The position numbers and the translations under genes were made by a program. This document shows, piece by piece, positions 7,441 through 16,828 of a DNA stretch of 64,000 nucleotides. Under the pieces are notes generated by a model. It ran no database searches. It worked only from the letters and a program-made list of their open reading frames with translations, and was not told where the DNA came from. The DNA comes from Candidatus Poribacteria bacterium. GTDB lineage: Bacteria > Poribacteria > WGA-4E > WGA-3G. Location of the stretch: assembly GCA_958295945.1 (NCBI GenBank), contig OY282386.1:310001-374000 (forward strand), written 5' to 3'. Each line of letters begins with the position of its first letter. The first letter of the stretch is position 1.

Positions 7441-9567
7441 ATGGAGAAATCAGTGAAAAGTTCAACAGGAAAAGCCGTTTGTCCTTATTGTGGTGTCGGC
7501 TGTGTTATCCGTGCCAGTGTTGAGGATAACAAAATTACGAGAATTTCAGCCGACGATAGTGATGAACCGAATTTCGGAATGCTTTGTCCGAAAGGTGCAC
7601 ATCTCAAACAGGTGTTTCAGAATCATGATGGTAGGCTGGCATACCCAATGATCCGAGAGAATAAGGATGAAGACCTACGTCAAGTTTCTTGGGAACAAGC
7701 TATTGCATTTACAGCGAATCGTATGCAAGCTATTAGGTTGGAACACGGAAAAGATGCGCTTGCACTCTACGGTTCCGGTCAATTGGATACAGAAACTTCT
7801 TACGTTTTTAATAAATTGTTTAAGGGTTTTCTACGGACAAATAATATAGATACAAATAGTAGACTCTGTATGTCATCTGCAGTTGTGGGTTATATTCAGG
7901 CTTTCGGTTCAGATGGTCCACCGACATGTTATGACGACATTCAACATGCGGATGTATTTCTGATTATCGGTGCGAATATGGCAGTTAACCATCCTGTTCT
8001 ATTTCAGATGATACGAAAACGGCGTGCATCAGAACCTAACACCCGCATTATTGCAGTAGACCCGCGACGGACCAAAACTGCAGAGTTTTCTGATGTTCAT
8101 GTGCCGCTTGCACCTGGAAGTGATGTGGCTTTTTTACAACTGATAGCCAAACGTCTTCTTGAGAACGGACGGTCTGACAAGCGTTTTATTCAAAGAAACA
8201 CAGAAAACTATAGTGCATATAAACATCAACTTGAATGTCTTGACGAAGGGACATTGCTTTCTATCTGTGATATTCATCCAGGTCGTATAGATGAAATAGT
8301 TGAATTTCTATCAAAACCAAGCAGTCGGTTACTTAGTTTTTACTGTCAAGGCACAAATCAGAGTACAAGTGGCGTAGAAAAGAATAACGCTCTTATCAAT
8401 TTACATCTTCAGTTAGGTGAGGTAGGTAAAAGTGGTTCAGGTCCATTTTCACTAACAGGTCAACCGAATGCAATGGGTGGTAGAGAGGTAGGTTATCTAT
8501 CTCACCAGTTGCCCGGTTATCGAGTTGTAACAAACGATATGCATCGTGCTTATCTTGAAGGTGCGTGGCGAATTCCACCGGGAAGCATTGATCCGGAACC
8601 GGGGTTGACTGCAGTTCCGATGTTTGAAGCCGCCGCTGCAGGTGATGTACGTGCTCTCTGGATTGTATGTACGAATCCTGCTGTGAGTATGCCCGATACA
8701 AAGGTTTCTCAAGCAGGGTTAAAATGTGCTGACTTAGTGATTGTTCAAGACTGTTATTATCCGACTGAAACAGCAGAATATGCTGATGTTCTCCTTCCCG
8801 CTGCACAGTGGGGTGAAAAACGTGGGACTATGACGAATAGTGAACGTTTGGTTGTGCGAAGTGAGAAATTCCTTGAACCACCGGGGGAAGCAAAACCTGA
8901 TTGGTGGATATTCTCTCAAATTGCAAAGGTGATGGGATACAAACGAGACTTTGATTTTCATTCTCACGAAGAAATATGGGATGAATATCGATTGTTGACT
9001 GCAGGAACTCCTTGCGATCAGATGGGAATGACGAATGAACGACTTAAGACGACATCACTCCGTTGGCCCTGTCCTCATCAACGACATCCTGGAACACTTC
9101 GCAGATATACACGAAGGAAGTTCTTCACACCATCTGGTAAAGCACAATTTAAAACTCCTGTCTACAAACCACCTGATGAGACAACTGATGAAGATTATCC
9201 ATTGGGATTGACCACTGGTCGCGTTGCAAGTCAATGGCATACACGGACACGGACGGGTAAAGTTCCACAACTCACGAAAAAGGATCCAGAACCTTTTGTT
9301 GAAATGCATCCAGATGATGCTATTGAAAACAGTGTGGTTGATGGTGAGTGGATTTATATTGTAGGACGAAGAGGAAGATGTTATGCGCGTGCGCGTGTTA
9401 CTGATACTATTCGTCGTGGATTATTGTTCACTCCGTTTCATTGGGGTGATCTGTTTCACGCGGAGACAAATGCGAATTATGTGACAAATTCAGCGTTTGA
9501 TCCTGTGTCTAAACAACCGGAGTTGAAGTTCTGCGCTGTGCGGATTGAATCAAGTGATATGTCGTAG
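7441..9567 (+). CDS. nasA: Assimilatory nitrate reductase, catalytic molybdopterin subunit
   Basis: 708-residue bis-MGD oxidoreductase, the size of NasA/NarB. The N-terminal [4Fe-4S] cluster is held by C14, C17, C21 and C49. C143 in 'SRLCMSSAV' is the expected molybdenum ligand. A molydopterin-dinucleotide binding domain with 'LTTGRVASQWHTRTRTGK' split as LTTGRVASQWH and TRTRTGK lies near residue 580. No C-terminal NADH/FAD module or BFD-like [2Fe-2S] domain is seen, so ferredoxin or flavodoxin is the likely electron donor, matching NirA. It reduces nitrate to nitrite in the cytoplasm; no Tat signal is present. It closes the nirA-narK-nasA unit. Confidence 0.9.
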   Translation: MEKSVKSSTGKAVCPYCGVGCVIRASVEDNKITRISADDSDEPNFGMLCPKGAHLKQVFQNHDGRLAYPMIRENKDEDLRQVSWEQAIAFTANRMQAIRLEHGKDALALYGSGQLDTETSYVFNKLFKGFLRTNNIDTNSRLCMSSAVVGYIQAFGSDGPPTCYDDIQHADVFLIIGANMAVNHPVLFQMIRKRRASEPNTRIIAVDPRRTKTAEFSDVHVPLAPGSDVAFLQLIAKRLLENGRSDKRFIQRNTENYSAYKHQLECLDEGTLLSICDIHPGRIDEIVEFLSKPSSRLLSFYCQGTNQSTSGVEKNNALINLHLQLGEVGKSGSGPFSLTGQPNAMGGREVGYLSHQLPGYRVVTNDMHRAYLEGAWRIPPGSIDPEPGLTAVPMFEAAAAGDVRALWIVCTNPAVSMPDTKVSQAGLKCADLVIVQDCYYPTETAEYADVLLPAAQWGEKRGTMTNSERLVVRSEKFLEPPGEAKPDWWIFSQIAKVMGYKRDFDFHSHEEIWDEYRLLTAGTPCDQMGMTNERLKTTSLRWPCPHQRHPGTLRRYTRRKFFTPSGKAQFKTPVYKPPDETTDEDYPLGLTTGRVASQWHTRTRTGKVPQLTKKDPEPFVEMHPDDAIENSVVDGEWIYIVGRRGRCYARARVTDTIRRGLLFTPFHWGDLFHAETNANYVTNSAFDPVSKQPELKFCAVRIESSDMS

Positions 9568-9639
9568 AAAGGTCTGGCCCCGAATCTCAATCGCTTGTGA
9601 AGATTAGATAATATCTTTACATTTCCACAATAGACCTTT
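9568..9639. terminator. Inverted repeat between convergent nasA and GIY-YIG genes
   Basis: AAAGGTCT (9568-9575) pairs with AGACCTTT (9632-9639) across about 56 nt. It sits exactly between two convergent stop codons. Without a U-tract its action as a bidirectional terminator is only a guess. Confidence 0.35.
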
Positions 9640-10534
9640 ATCCCTTCGGATTAGCAAAGACGGTCATATCAACATTAAGCCGAGAGGCAATGTCATCTAA
9701 AATTTTTTTCTTTCTTTTCTGATCGGTCCCAGACACTATCCAATATGTTTCTTTCTCTATCTCAACTTCTCTTTGGGCTTTATCGTCATAGGTACGATCG
9801 GCAATTAGAGGGATCTCATTAACAGACAAATTGAGTTTTTTAACTTCCTCAATTCCTATTGCCTCAATTACTTTAATGAAGGTGTCTATTCCAGTATTTT
9901 CGGAAATAAAATTTTCACCCTGCATTTTAACAGATATAGGGTTATCAGGTATTGTTTCTGTGGTATAATCCGAAAAATCACCGAATAAAGCAGTCAATGC
10001 CTTACGTAAGTTCTGACCAGGCATACCCTGGCCACCTTCAATGTAACGGATGTATCCAGCAGCACAACCTACGATCTTAGCCACGTCATCCGGGGTCATG
10101 TTATTCTGCTTCCGGCACTCCTTAAGCCAATTTCCGAATGCAACCGCTTCTTTACTTTTGGTAGGTATTATATCAGTTTCTATAACCTCTTTATCTGAGG
10201 TCAATGGCATATCTTCTATAAACCTTTCAGTGTATTGCACTGCATAATCCTCAATATATTCGATGAGCCGAGGGGTTGCATAAAACCATTCTCCGCGTGC
10301 CCGAAACCCTCCAAAGTGCTCGTGGATCCGTTTTTCTTCGCGGCGTGCTGCATCTTCTTCATCAAACGGGAGGACCCCCATTGCCCATATTTCGGATTCA
10401 CTGCCGGTTTGGAGGGCTGCTTTCCGTAGTGAAAGTTCTGTACCTGTATAACCTATTTTGATAAAATCCGGCTGCTCATCACCAAACGTGCTTTTGGCGA
10501 AAAAATATACCAAAGGTTGATTTTCATTTAGCAT
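9638..10534 (-). CDS. GIY-YIG (T5orf172/MUG113-like) domain protein with XRE-type HTH
   Basis: 298 residues. The first 95 resemble the T5orf172/MUG113 branch of GIY-YIG nucleases: 'VYFF' (9-12), 'IKIGYT' (25-30), a basic residue R37 and 'GEWFY' (81-85). Residues about 133-185 form an XRE-like helix-turn-helix ('MTPDDVAKIVGCAAGYIRYIEGG' seen as MTPDDVAKIVG and CAAGYIRYIEGG). The remaining 110 residues are not recognised. A DNA-binding, possibly DNA-cleaving, regulator is a reasonable guess; MUG113 domains occur in phage and defence contexts. AAAAGGAGTAAC precedes the ATG. The next upstream gene on this strand encodes an ATPase-nuclease fusion. Confidence 0.7.
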   Translation of the reverse strand: MLNENQPLVYFFAKSTFGDEQPDFIKIGYTGTELSLRKAALQTGSESEIWAMGVLPFDEEDAARREEKRIHEHFGGFRARGEWFYATPRLIEYIEDYAVQYTERFIEDMPLTSDKEVIETDIIPTKSKEAVAFGNWLKECRKQNNMTPDDVAKIVGCAAGYIRYIEGGQGMPGQNLRKALTALFGDFSDYTTETIPDNPISVKMQGENFISENTGIDTFIKVIEAIGIEEVKKLNLSVNEIPLIADRTYDDKAQREVEIEKETYWIVSGTDQKRKKKILDDIASRLNVDMTVFANPKG

Positions 10535-10673
10535 TGTTACTCCTTTTAAAAAAGTACATAATCGTTTTATAAGGGGGTGACATTTAGATAATTGTTATGA
10601 GTCTGGTATTCAACAAAACCGAGATAAGTTAACCATATTTCATTGAGGCAGGGATAATCAAGTAAATCTAAAC

Positions 10674-12284
10674 CTAATGCTCAATGGTGCTGGAAGGACG
10701 TTCTTGCACCACAGGGATAACGTAACTCCGAATCATCAATTCATTTATCGTTTCTGTCTCTGTGCGCTGTTCAGGTGTCTCGCGATGATCGAACACTACG
10801 TAGTAGCCCTCCGCTACACCTTCTGTTGATAGATACGCGGCGAGTTGATTCTTGCCATCGGCATAGTGCCGTTCACTTCGCCATATCTTTGTCTCAATAA
10901 CATATTTACTCTGATTGTGAAAAATTATCAGATCCATCCTACCGCGACCTGTTGGGACCTCCATATACATTGCCCCATTTACACTTGAAACAAACTGGTC
11001 CAGATAAGCAAAGAGCAAGTGCTGTCCGATGAATTCTTGAGGGGTTTCGGGGACTTGCAGGATCCTGAATCCAACGCGGGCAATAAAGTCTCGGAAGTTA
11101 TCCAAAAGCCGATCCATAAGTATCTGTCCAGAGTCGGTGAGGTACTGAAACCCATCGGTATCTTCGGGGAAGTAATCGCGCTCCAATCCGTTGACTATCG
11201 GTTTGAATGCTTGTAGCGTGCAATACAAATAAATTGGATTGGCAATCTTACACATCCTGTCAGTGCCTCTCGTAAGGATACCGTACGTAGCGAGTTCATT
11301 AACAAGTTCATTGCGTAGATTGAAGGGGACACCTTCATCGTACAACATGATTCGCATCAAAAAGTTTTCAAAGCGAGGGTTTCGGCGGATGTTGGTGGTC
11401 AAATGTGTTAGGTTGGTATTGTTTTCGTCTACAAGTTGGACGTGTGCGGCTGAAAAGTGTGCCAACGTAATCGTTTCAGTTTTTGGAATATCCAGTTCCT
11501 CGGTAAGTATTTGTGCGAATCGGTTGACAAGGAAGGGTTGTCCTCCCGTTTGTTTGTGAATGGATTCAATTACTTCTGGGTCGAAAGCCTGTCCTACCTC
11601 GTCTGTATATTGCCCGAACAACTCTTCCACCTGGGCAAGCGTAAAATTGGATAAAGCAAAATCGTCCTGGATGTTGAACGGAGATACGGAACGATCATAG
11701 TCCAGTTGTGTGATACTTTTGACACCGACAATGCCAAGGCTGTGGGGACATTGAAGTGTAGCGTGAGTGATATAAGTATGTCGAAACGCGTGTAGAAATC
11801 CCTGAAGGGCAGATGTGGGAATGCCATCAAACTCGTCAATTATGAGGATAACTTTCTGCCAATTATCCTCGTACTTCAGGAAACGTTGAAGTTGCTCAAA
11901 GAACTCCATCATTGACAAATGATTAGTTATTTGGGCATTGTCAAGAAAGTGTCTTAATGCTTCGTCAGGTTTCTCCCCGCGACTTTGGAAAACACGGTCA
12001 ATTTCCTTGCAAATCTGTTTAGTGAGGAATTCGTAAAATTCGGAACGGTCACAATCTACATATATTTCAAAATTCAGTTGAATGGGAAAATAACTTAGGT
12101 CATCAGCGTTAAGTGTCGCAACGGCGCGTTGAAAGAAAGTCGTCTTGCCAGTTTGCCGGGGTGCAAAAATGACGATATAACGTCCCTCTTTGACGCGCTT
12201 AATGAACTCCTTGAGTTCATCAGTCCGAGCGACAATATAATGTTGTTCAGGGTTCACGGGTCCCAGTGTTCCAAAACGTCTCAC
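10674..12284 (-). CDS. AAA-like ATPase fused to a PD-(D/E)XK nuclease-like domain
   Basis: 536 residues. Walker A is 'APRQTGKTT' (41-49, with K47) and Walker B 'VILIIDEFDG' (145-154, D150/E151). An STAND/archaeal-type ATPase helical region follows ('HKQTGGQPFLVNRFAQIL' split as HKQTGGQPF and LVNRFAQIL). The C terminus carries a PD-(D/E)XK-like motif: D451 in 'GRMDLII' and E464-T-K466. This AAA-like plus DUF1703-type arrangement is common as paralogous families in some bacteria, and its role is unknown; DNA processing or defence are possibilities. Start is GTG 12284 with AGAGG 8 nt upstream, giving 'MRRFGTLGPVN', the family's usual N terminus. Confidence 0.8.
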   Translation of the reverse strand: MRRFGTLGPVNPEQHYIVARTDELKEFIKRVKEGRYIVIFAPRQTGKTTFFQRAVATLNADDLSYFPIQLNFEIYVDCDRSEFYEFLTKQICKEIDRVFQSRGEKPDEALRHFLDNAQITNHLSMMEFFEQLQRFLKYEDNWQKVILIIDEFDGIPTSALQGFLHAFRHTYITHATLQCPHSLGIVGVKSITQLDYDRSVSPFNIQDDFALSNFTLAQVEELFGQYTDEVGQAFDPEVIESIHKQTGGQPFLVNRFAQILTEELDIPKTETITLAHFSAAHVQLVDENNTNLTHLTTNIRRNPRFENFLMRIMLYDEGVPFNLRNELVNELATYGILTRGTDRMCKIANPIYLYCTLQAFKPIVNGLERDYFPEDTDGFQYLTDSGQILMDRLLDNFRDFIARVGFRILQVPETPQEFIGQHLLFAYLDQFVSSVNGAMYMEVPTGRGRMDLIIFHNQSKYVIETKIWRSERHYADGKNQLAAYLSTEGVAEGYYVVFDHRETPEQRTETETINELMIRSYVIPVVQERPSSTIEH

Positions 12285-12343
12285 TCTTTTTTCCTCTCAG
12301 ACATTATTGACGATACCGATATAACCGTTATATACAACCATAG

Positions 12344-13291
12344 CTAAAAACCGAGATGCTTATCCACGACATTCTTCAAGTCTTCACCGTTGAGATACCG
12401 TTGAAGGTTATCCAAGAAAAACTCTGTGATACGTGTCATGCGGTGTTGCGAACCGCCTGCCGCGTGTGGTGTAATGATAACGTTGTCCATATCCCACAAA
12501 GGACTCTCTGATTGTAAGGGTTCGACCTCTGTAACATCTAAACCTGCTCCTGCAATTTTACCAGCTTGCAAGATTTCAATTAGATCATCCTCTTTGACAA
12601 TTGGACCGCGGGCTACGTTAATTAGATATGCTGTCGGCTGCATTGCAGACAAGTTTTCAGCGTTTATCAATCCATGCGTTTCTTCAGTCAATGGACAGGC
12701 AATCATTACAACATCCACACGACCCATCGTTTCTGTGAGTTTACTCATTGGAACAAGTTCGTCAACCTTATCAGGTTTTTCGGTGCGATATGCATCAACA
12801 CCTATGATATACATATCAAACCCACTCGCACGTTTTGCCATCTGCATGCCAATTCCACCTAAACCGACAATCCCAATTTTGAAACCGTCAATCTCAATCA
12901 TCGGGGATTTGCTACCACCCCATTTACGGTTGTCTTGGTTCCGTGTGAAATGATGTATACCGCGTGTTAAACCGAGTAAGAGTGCGAATGCTTGGTCTGC
13001 AACATGTGTTCCATATAGTCCAGCAGCGTTTGTCAATATTACGTTGCTTTCACGCATTGCAGGATACATATGTTTGTCCATACCTGCACTGGATGCTTGG
13101 ATCCACTTTATATTTGGTACGAGCGGGAAAATATCCTCACTACAAAATCCGAAGAAAATGTCCGTATCTTTACCTTCTTCTGCTATTTCCTCGCGTGAAC
13201 TCGGCATGACATAAGTATGGTCAGATCCGATAATACTTTCTAATCGTTCTAACTGTTCACCTTGAACTCTATGTTGTAATAATATTTTCAT
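12344..13291 (-). CDS. D-2-hydroxyacid dehydrogenase (phosphoglycerate dehydrogenase-like)
   Basis: 315 residues, NAD-dependent. The Rossmann motif is GLGGIG (143-148), and the catalytic residues are R228 ('NVARGP'), E257 ('EVEPL') and H276 ('TPHAAG'). It interconverts a 2-oxoacid and a D-2-hydroxyacid; substrate unknown. There is no ACT domain, so it is unlikely to be the biosynthetic SerA. AAGGACATAT precedes ATG 13291. Monocistronic by spacing, but on the same strand as the HAD and gnd genes upstream. Confidence 0.88.
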   Translation of the reverse strand: MKILLQHRVQGEQLERLESIIGSDHTYVMPSSREEIAEEGKDTDIFFGFCSEDIFPLVPNIKWIQASSAGMDKHMYPAMRESNVILTNAAGLYGTHVADQAFALLLGLTRGIHHFTRNQDNRKWGGSKSPMIEIDGFKIGIVGLGGIGMQMAKRASGFDMYIIGVDAYRTEKPDKVDELVPMSKLTETMGRVDVVMIACPLTEETHGLINAENLSAMQPTAYLINVARGPIVKEDDLIEILQAGKIAGAGLDVTEVEPLQSESPLWDMDNVIITPHAAGGSQHRMTRITEFFLDNLQRYLNGEDLKNVVDKHLGF

Positions 13292-13449
13292 ATATGTCCT
13301 TTCTTAGTAATGCTGGACCTACAAATAGTCATTATTCTCTTCTAATTCTGGTAAGAATAGTATTATATTCAGTAGAATTCTGAAATTCCAGCGCGCTTAC
13401 AAAGTGCGCCTACAGTTTGTGTAAGTCCTTTACTTTATATGTTTGATGT

Positions 13450-14343
13450 CTACCAAGGTGGTGTGTCGGGTAGCAATTCTTGATATTGACTTAGCAAAGT
13501 GTCCTCATACTCACCTGCATATTGTCCTTCAAAAAATCTGTCTATTCCTTCTTCAAGGAAGTGTGCCCATGATATGTCTTCAGCTCCTGGATTGACAGGA
13601 AAAAACAGAGCATCAACACTGCGACCGGCTTTCAAATCACCTGGTGAATCACCTATCATCAGGACTTGGTTTTCAGGATATTTGTCTTTTGTTGTGATGG
13701 TGAGATGTTCCGTTTTTGTTCCCATCTCTTGTCCTGCGATAAGCGCAACATATTGGTCTATATTATGTTCATCCCATTCACGTTTGAGTGCTTCATCAGG
13801 TGTGGCAGAAACGACAATCACATCTGCTTTGTCTTGAAGTCTCTGTAATGCTTCTCGGACACCGGGAAATGGAGGAAGGTTATAGACAATTTCTGCAACG
13901 CTTTCGTTCACAGCAAGACTCCATTCCATGACATGACTGAACTCATCCTTTCTTTCACCAGTAGCAGTATCAATTGCGTCCTGTAGTGCTGGATTTCCAA
14001 GTTTTGTTTCAGTTTCCGTCCATTCTCGCAAGTGAGGTAGTTGTGGTATGTCTAATCCCATTTTTTTTACAAGAGACATTTCGCGTAAATAATCAAAGAC
14101 GAGAATGACGGCTTTAAAGCGGTTTGTGCCACGCATAGTGGAATATAGATTTACAAAATCCCATGCTTGATGAACTTGACGTGAAATGGATGCTAAACCG
14201 AAATGTTTCACAACGTTTACGCTGAAGCAATCGTTGTGTTTTACCTCCATACTATTGAAAACACATCCATCTGAATCAATGCCGACAAAAAAGTCGTGTT
14301 TGGGTTCAAAATCGTATAATTCTTGTTGTGGTTTTTGATCCAT
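13450..14343 (-). CDS. HAD-superfamily hydrolase
   Basis: 297 residues. Motif I is 'GIDSDGCVF' with nucleophile D23 and D25; motif IV is 'MIGDSPGDLKAG' near residue 225. A large helical cap lies between them (about 40-160). A phosphatase or phosphonatase acting on a small metabolite is likely, substrate unknown. Start ATG 14343 has GAGGAGAATAT before it. Upstream, separated by a 54-nt gap holding a palindromic repeat half, is 6-phosphogluconate dehydrogenase. Confidence 0.8.
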   Translation of the reverse strand: MDQKPQQELYDFEPKHDFFVGIDSDGCVFNSMEVKHNDCFSVNVVKHFGLASISRQVHQAWDFVNLYSTMRGTNRFKAVILVFDYLREMSLVKKMGLDIPQLPHLREWTETETKLGNPALQDAIDTATGERKDEFSHVMEWSLAVNESVAEIVYNLPPFPGVREALQRLQDKADVIVVSATPDEALKREWDEHNIDQYVALIAGQEMGTKTEHLTITTKDKYPENQVLMIGDSPGDLKAGRSVDALFFPVNPGAEDISWAHFLEEGIDRFFEGQYAGEYEDTLLSQYQELLPDTPPW

Positions 14344-14369
14344 ATATTCTCCTCAAAAATTGTCTTAGA

Positions 14370-14396
14370 CTACGGCACACGGAGTATGCCTGCTAC
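14370..14396. repeat. Half-copy of dispersed palindromic repeat
   Basis: ACGGCACACGGAGTATGCCT with flanking CTAC is one arm of the repeat whose paired copy lies at 16030-16098. Confidence 0.7.
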
Positions 14397-14397
14397 T

Positions 14398-15858
14398 TTA
14401 TTCAACAATAACTTCAGGACGGTTTTCCAGCATCCATTCTGTATGAAAGACTGTTGGTTCTCCATCTTCTCCGACTATTGTGTTTCCATCAGGATCCAAT
14501 TTATGATATGTATGTGCTCCGAAATAATCGCGCATTGCTTGAATAAGGTTTGCAGAAAGTCTGTTACTGCGGTAACTATCAAAATAGGCTAATGCAGAAC
14601 TGAACGCAGGAATAGGAACACCGAGTTGCGTTGCTGTGCTTATTACATTCCGCCAATGTGGTTGTGCATCTTCAATGACCCCACGGAAATAGGAGTCAAG
14701 CAGTAGATTAGACAGATCTGGATTGCGTTCATACGCCTCTGCAATGCGATGTAGGAATTTTGCACGGATGATACATCCACCACGCCACCCTAAAGCGATT
14801 TTACCGAGGTGCAAATTCCAATTATATTCAGTACTTGCTTCACGCATGAGTGCGAAACCTTGTGCGTAAGAGCATATTTTTGCAGCATATAGTGCGTCGT
14901 GGATAGCTTGAAGTGCTGCTTCTCTGTCTCCGTCGTAAATCCCTGATGGACCGTCAATAACATCAGATGCATTCACGCGTTCATCTTTTATTGCAGAGAT
15001 ACATCGTGCGAAAACAGCTTCAGCGATAGTCGGTGCGGATATACCAAGGTCTAATGCAGAAATGCTTGTCCATTTACCAGTGCCTTTTTGTCCTGCTTTG
15101 TCCAGAACAACATCTACAAATGGCGTGCCGTTGTCATCGCGTTGTGTAAAGATGTCGGCAGTAATTTCAATGAGATAGGAATTAAGTTCTCCTTGATTCC
15201 ATTTGTCAAACACTTCATGCATTTCTTCTGCATTCATTCCTAATATGTTTTTCATTAGTGAGTATGCTTCACAAATCAACTGCATATCACCATATTCAAT
15301 CCCGTTATGCACCATTTTGACATAATGGCCAGCACCGTTCGGTCCTATATATGAACAGCAAGGTGTTCCCTCAACCTGTGCGGCGATCTTTGTAAAGATA
15401 GGTTCAACAAGTGTATATGCCTTGGAAGAGCCACCTGGCATCATTGCTGGTCCTTTTAAAGCACCTTCTTCACCACCAGAAATACCTGTTCCGATAAACA
15501 GTATATCCTGTTCATCCAATTCTGCATGTCGTCGGATAGTGTCGTTGAAATTGGAGTTACCACCATCAATTATGAGGTCACCTCTTGAAAGGTGAGGAAC
15601 AAGTAACTCAATGAACGCATCAACCGGTTCGCCTGCTTTCACCATCAATATGATCTTACGTGGTGTTTCTAATTGTTTTATAAATTCTGGGATTGAGTGA
15701 GTTCCTACGATGTTTTTCTCTTTTGCTGAACCTGCAATGAAATCATCAACTCGTGAAACGGTTCTGTTAAATACCGCAACTTTAAAGCCTTTGCTTTCCA
15801 TATTCAATGCAAGGTTTTCTCCCATCACCGCTAATCCGATGAGTCCTATGTCTGCCAT
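14398..15858 (-). CDS. gnd: 6-phosphogluconate dehydrogenase, decarboxylating
   Basis: 486 residues, the length of the long NADP-dependent form. 'IGLIGLAVMGENLALN' is the N-terminal NADP-binding motif; 'GTGISGGEEGA' and 'KMVHNGIEYGDMQLI' are the substrate-binding and catalytic segments (Lys and His-Asn). It converts 6-phosphogluconate to ribulose 5-phosphate, CO2 and NADPH in the oxidative pentose phosphate pathway. ATG 15858 is preferred; a TTG one codon before it lies closer to AGGAGG. No zwf or pgl neighbour is in the window. Confidence 0.96.
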   Translation of the reverse strand: MADIGLIGLAVMGENLALNMESKGFKVAVFNRTVSRVDDFIAGSAKEKNIVGTHSIPEFIKQLETPRKIILMVKAGEPVDAFIELLVPHLSRGDLIIDGGNSNFNDTIRRHAELDEQDILFIGTGISGGEEGALKGPAMMPGGSSKAYTLVEPIFTKIAAQVEGTPCCSYIGPNGAGHYVKMVHNGIEYGDMQLICEAYSLMKNILGMNAEEMHEVFDKWNQGELNSYLIEITADIFTQRDDNGTPFVDVVLDKAGQKGTGKWTSISALDLGISAPTIAEAVFARCISAIKDERVNASDVIDGPSGIYDGDREAALQAIHDALYAAKICSYAQGFALMREASTEYNWNLHLGKIALGWRGGCIIRAKFLHRIAEAYERNPDLSNLLLDSYFRGVIEDAQPHWRNVISTATQLGVPIPAFSSALAYFDSYRSNRLSANLIQAMRDYFGAHTYHKLDPDGNTIVGEDGEPTVFHTEWMLENRPEVIVE

Positions 15859-16029
15859 CAAATCAGTATCCTCCTGTTATGATATGTGCTTTGAATATCT
15901 TACACTGAAATAGGTAATGATGTCAACAGCAATTTAGAGGGCAAGGGTTATTTAGTTTTAGGACGTTCTGCTGTCATTCATTACAACGTTAATTGACTTG
16001 AGATACGATTTCGCTTGTGAGTACGACAT

Positions 16030-16098
16030 GGTAGTAGGCACGCTCCGTGTGCCGTCCAAACGTGAACGGGTTACGGCACACGGAATGTGCCTACTACC
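16030..16098. repeat. Dispersed palindromic (REP-like) element, full copy
   Basis: GGTAGTAGGCACGCTCCGTG, continuing through TGCCGT, pairs with a near-perfect complement ending GTGCCTACTACC, separated by about 17 nt. Related arms are at 14370, 16115 and 55657. Confidence 0.85.
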
Positions 16099-16114
16099 TT
16101 AGAGTGCAAGATTG

Positions 16115-16140
16115 ACGGCACATGGAGTGTGCCTACTACT
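16115..16140. repeat. Additional arm of the REP-like element
   Basis: GACGGCACATGGAGTGTGCC followed by TACTAC, the same arm as 16073-16098 with a few changes. Confidence 0.7.
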
Positions 16141-16318
16141 ATGCATCACTACGACATAGACATAATTCTTAGTAAAACTTATCAACTGTCAAAAACTCAA
16201 CCTACAGTAATCCCAATTCATCGGGGTTGAAAACCCCTCCTACAATGTATATGTGCAAATTGGGGTTCGGAACCTGTCCTTAAGTGCGTATACATGTATG
16301 GTAATTATATTCGCTATT

Positions 16319-16783
16319 CTAACTCAAAGAGTCACTCTTATTCATAATATATCCGATATTGGTAAAGACTAATTTTGAACAAGTGACTTCATATTTTGCG
16401 TTTTCACATAGGAAATAAAAATCCCAGAAGATATCTTGCTCATACGGTTCGGGAGCAGACATTGTAAGTGCATTGCCAATACCCCAATCTGGTCCTCCAA
16501 ATCTACGTTCATCTCGTTCATGAATGATTTCAAAAGATTTAACATCTATGAATTCAACTTGGACCAATTGATTGTGATTCTTTCCATAGGGGTAAGCATT
16601 GACAGTGAGAATAATTGTCATATCAGCTTTACGAATCCCACTTGCTTCACCATTTTCATTGAATCCTTTGTAGTTTTCAAACTTAATGTCGATTCCCTCA
16701 ACATACCCATCGTGAAAACTACTAAAATATTTTAATGCCTTTTCAACTTCCTCATGAGTCTGTGGTTCAAATCTTTCGTTCAT
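16319..16783 (-). CDS. Hypothetical protein
   Basis: 154 residues, not recognised. No signal peptide or membrane segment. The start is well supported by GGAGGTGAATT before ATG. It contains 'YFSSFHDGYVEGI' near residue 20, reminiscent of small immunity or 'SMI1-like' cytosolic proteins, but that is not enough for a call. The gene stands alone between palindromic repeats and an IS4-family element whose end lies 45 bp upstream of its start, so its promoter region may be IS-derived. Confidence 0.6.
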   Translation of the reverse strand: MNERFEPQTHEEVEKALKYFSSFHDGYVEGIDIKFENYKGFNENGEASGIRKADMTIILTVNAYPYGKNHNQLVQVEFIDVKSFEIIHERDERRFGGPDWGIGNALTMSAPEPYEQDIFWDFYFLCENAKYEVTCSKLVFTNIGYIMNKSDSLS

Positions 16784-16828
16784 AATTCACCTCCAAAGTA
16801 AATCCTATTTTAATATCTACATATATAT

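Larger units (their letters stand above)
15859..16318. other. Intergenic region with palindromic repeats
   Basis: 460 bases without a gene. It holds the divergent-side promoter region of gnd, a complete palindrome at 16030-16098, another arm at 16115-16140, and a small GGGGTT/AACCCC hairpin at 16222-16237. I see no coding sequence. Confidence 0.7.

Noticed and set aside
9638-12284. A complete defence island
   Set aside because: Only two nuclease-like genes without a recognised effector-sensor arrangement; the adjoining genes are metabolic.
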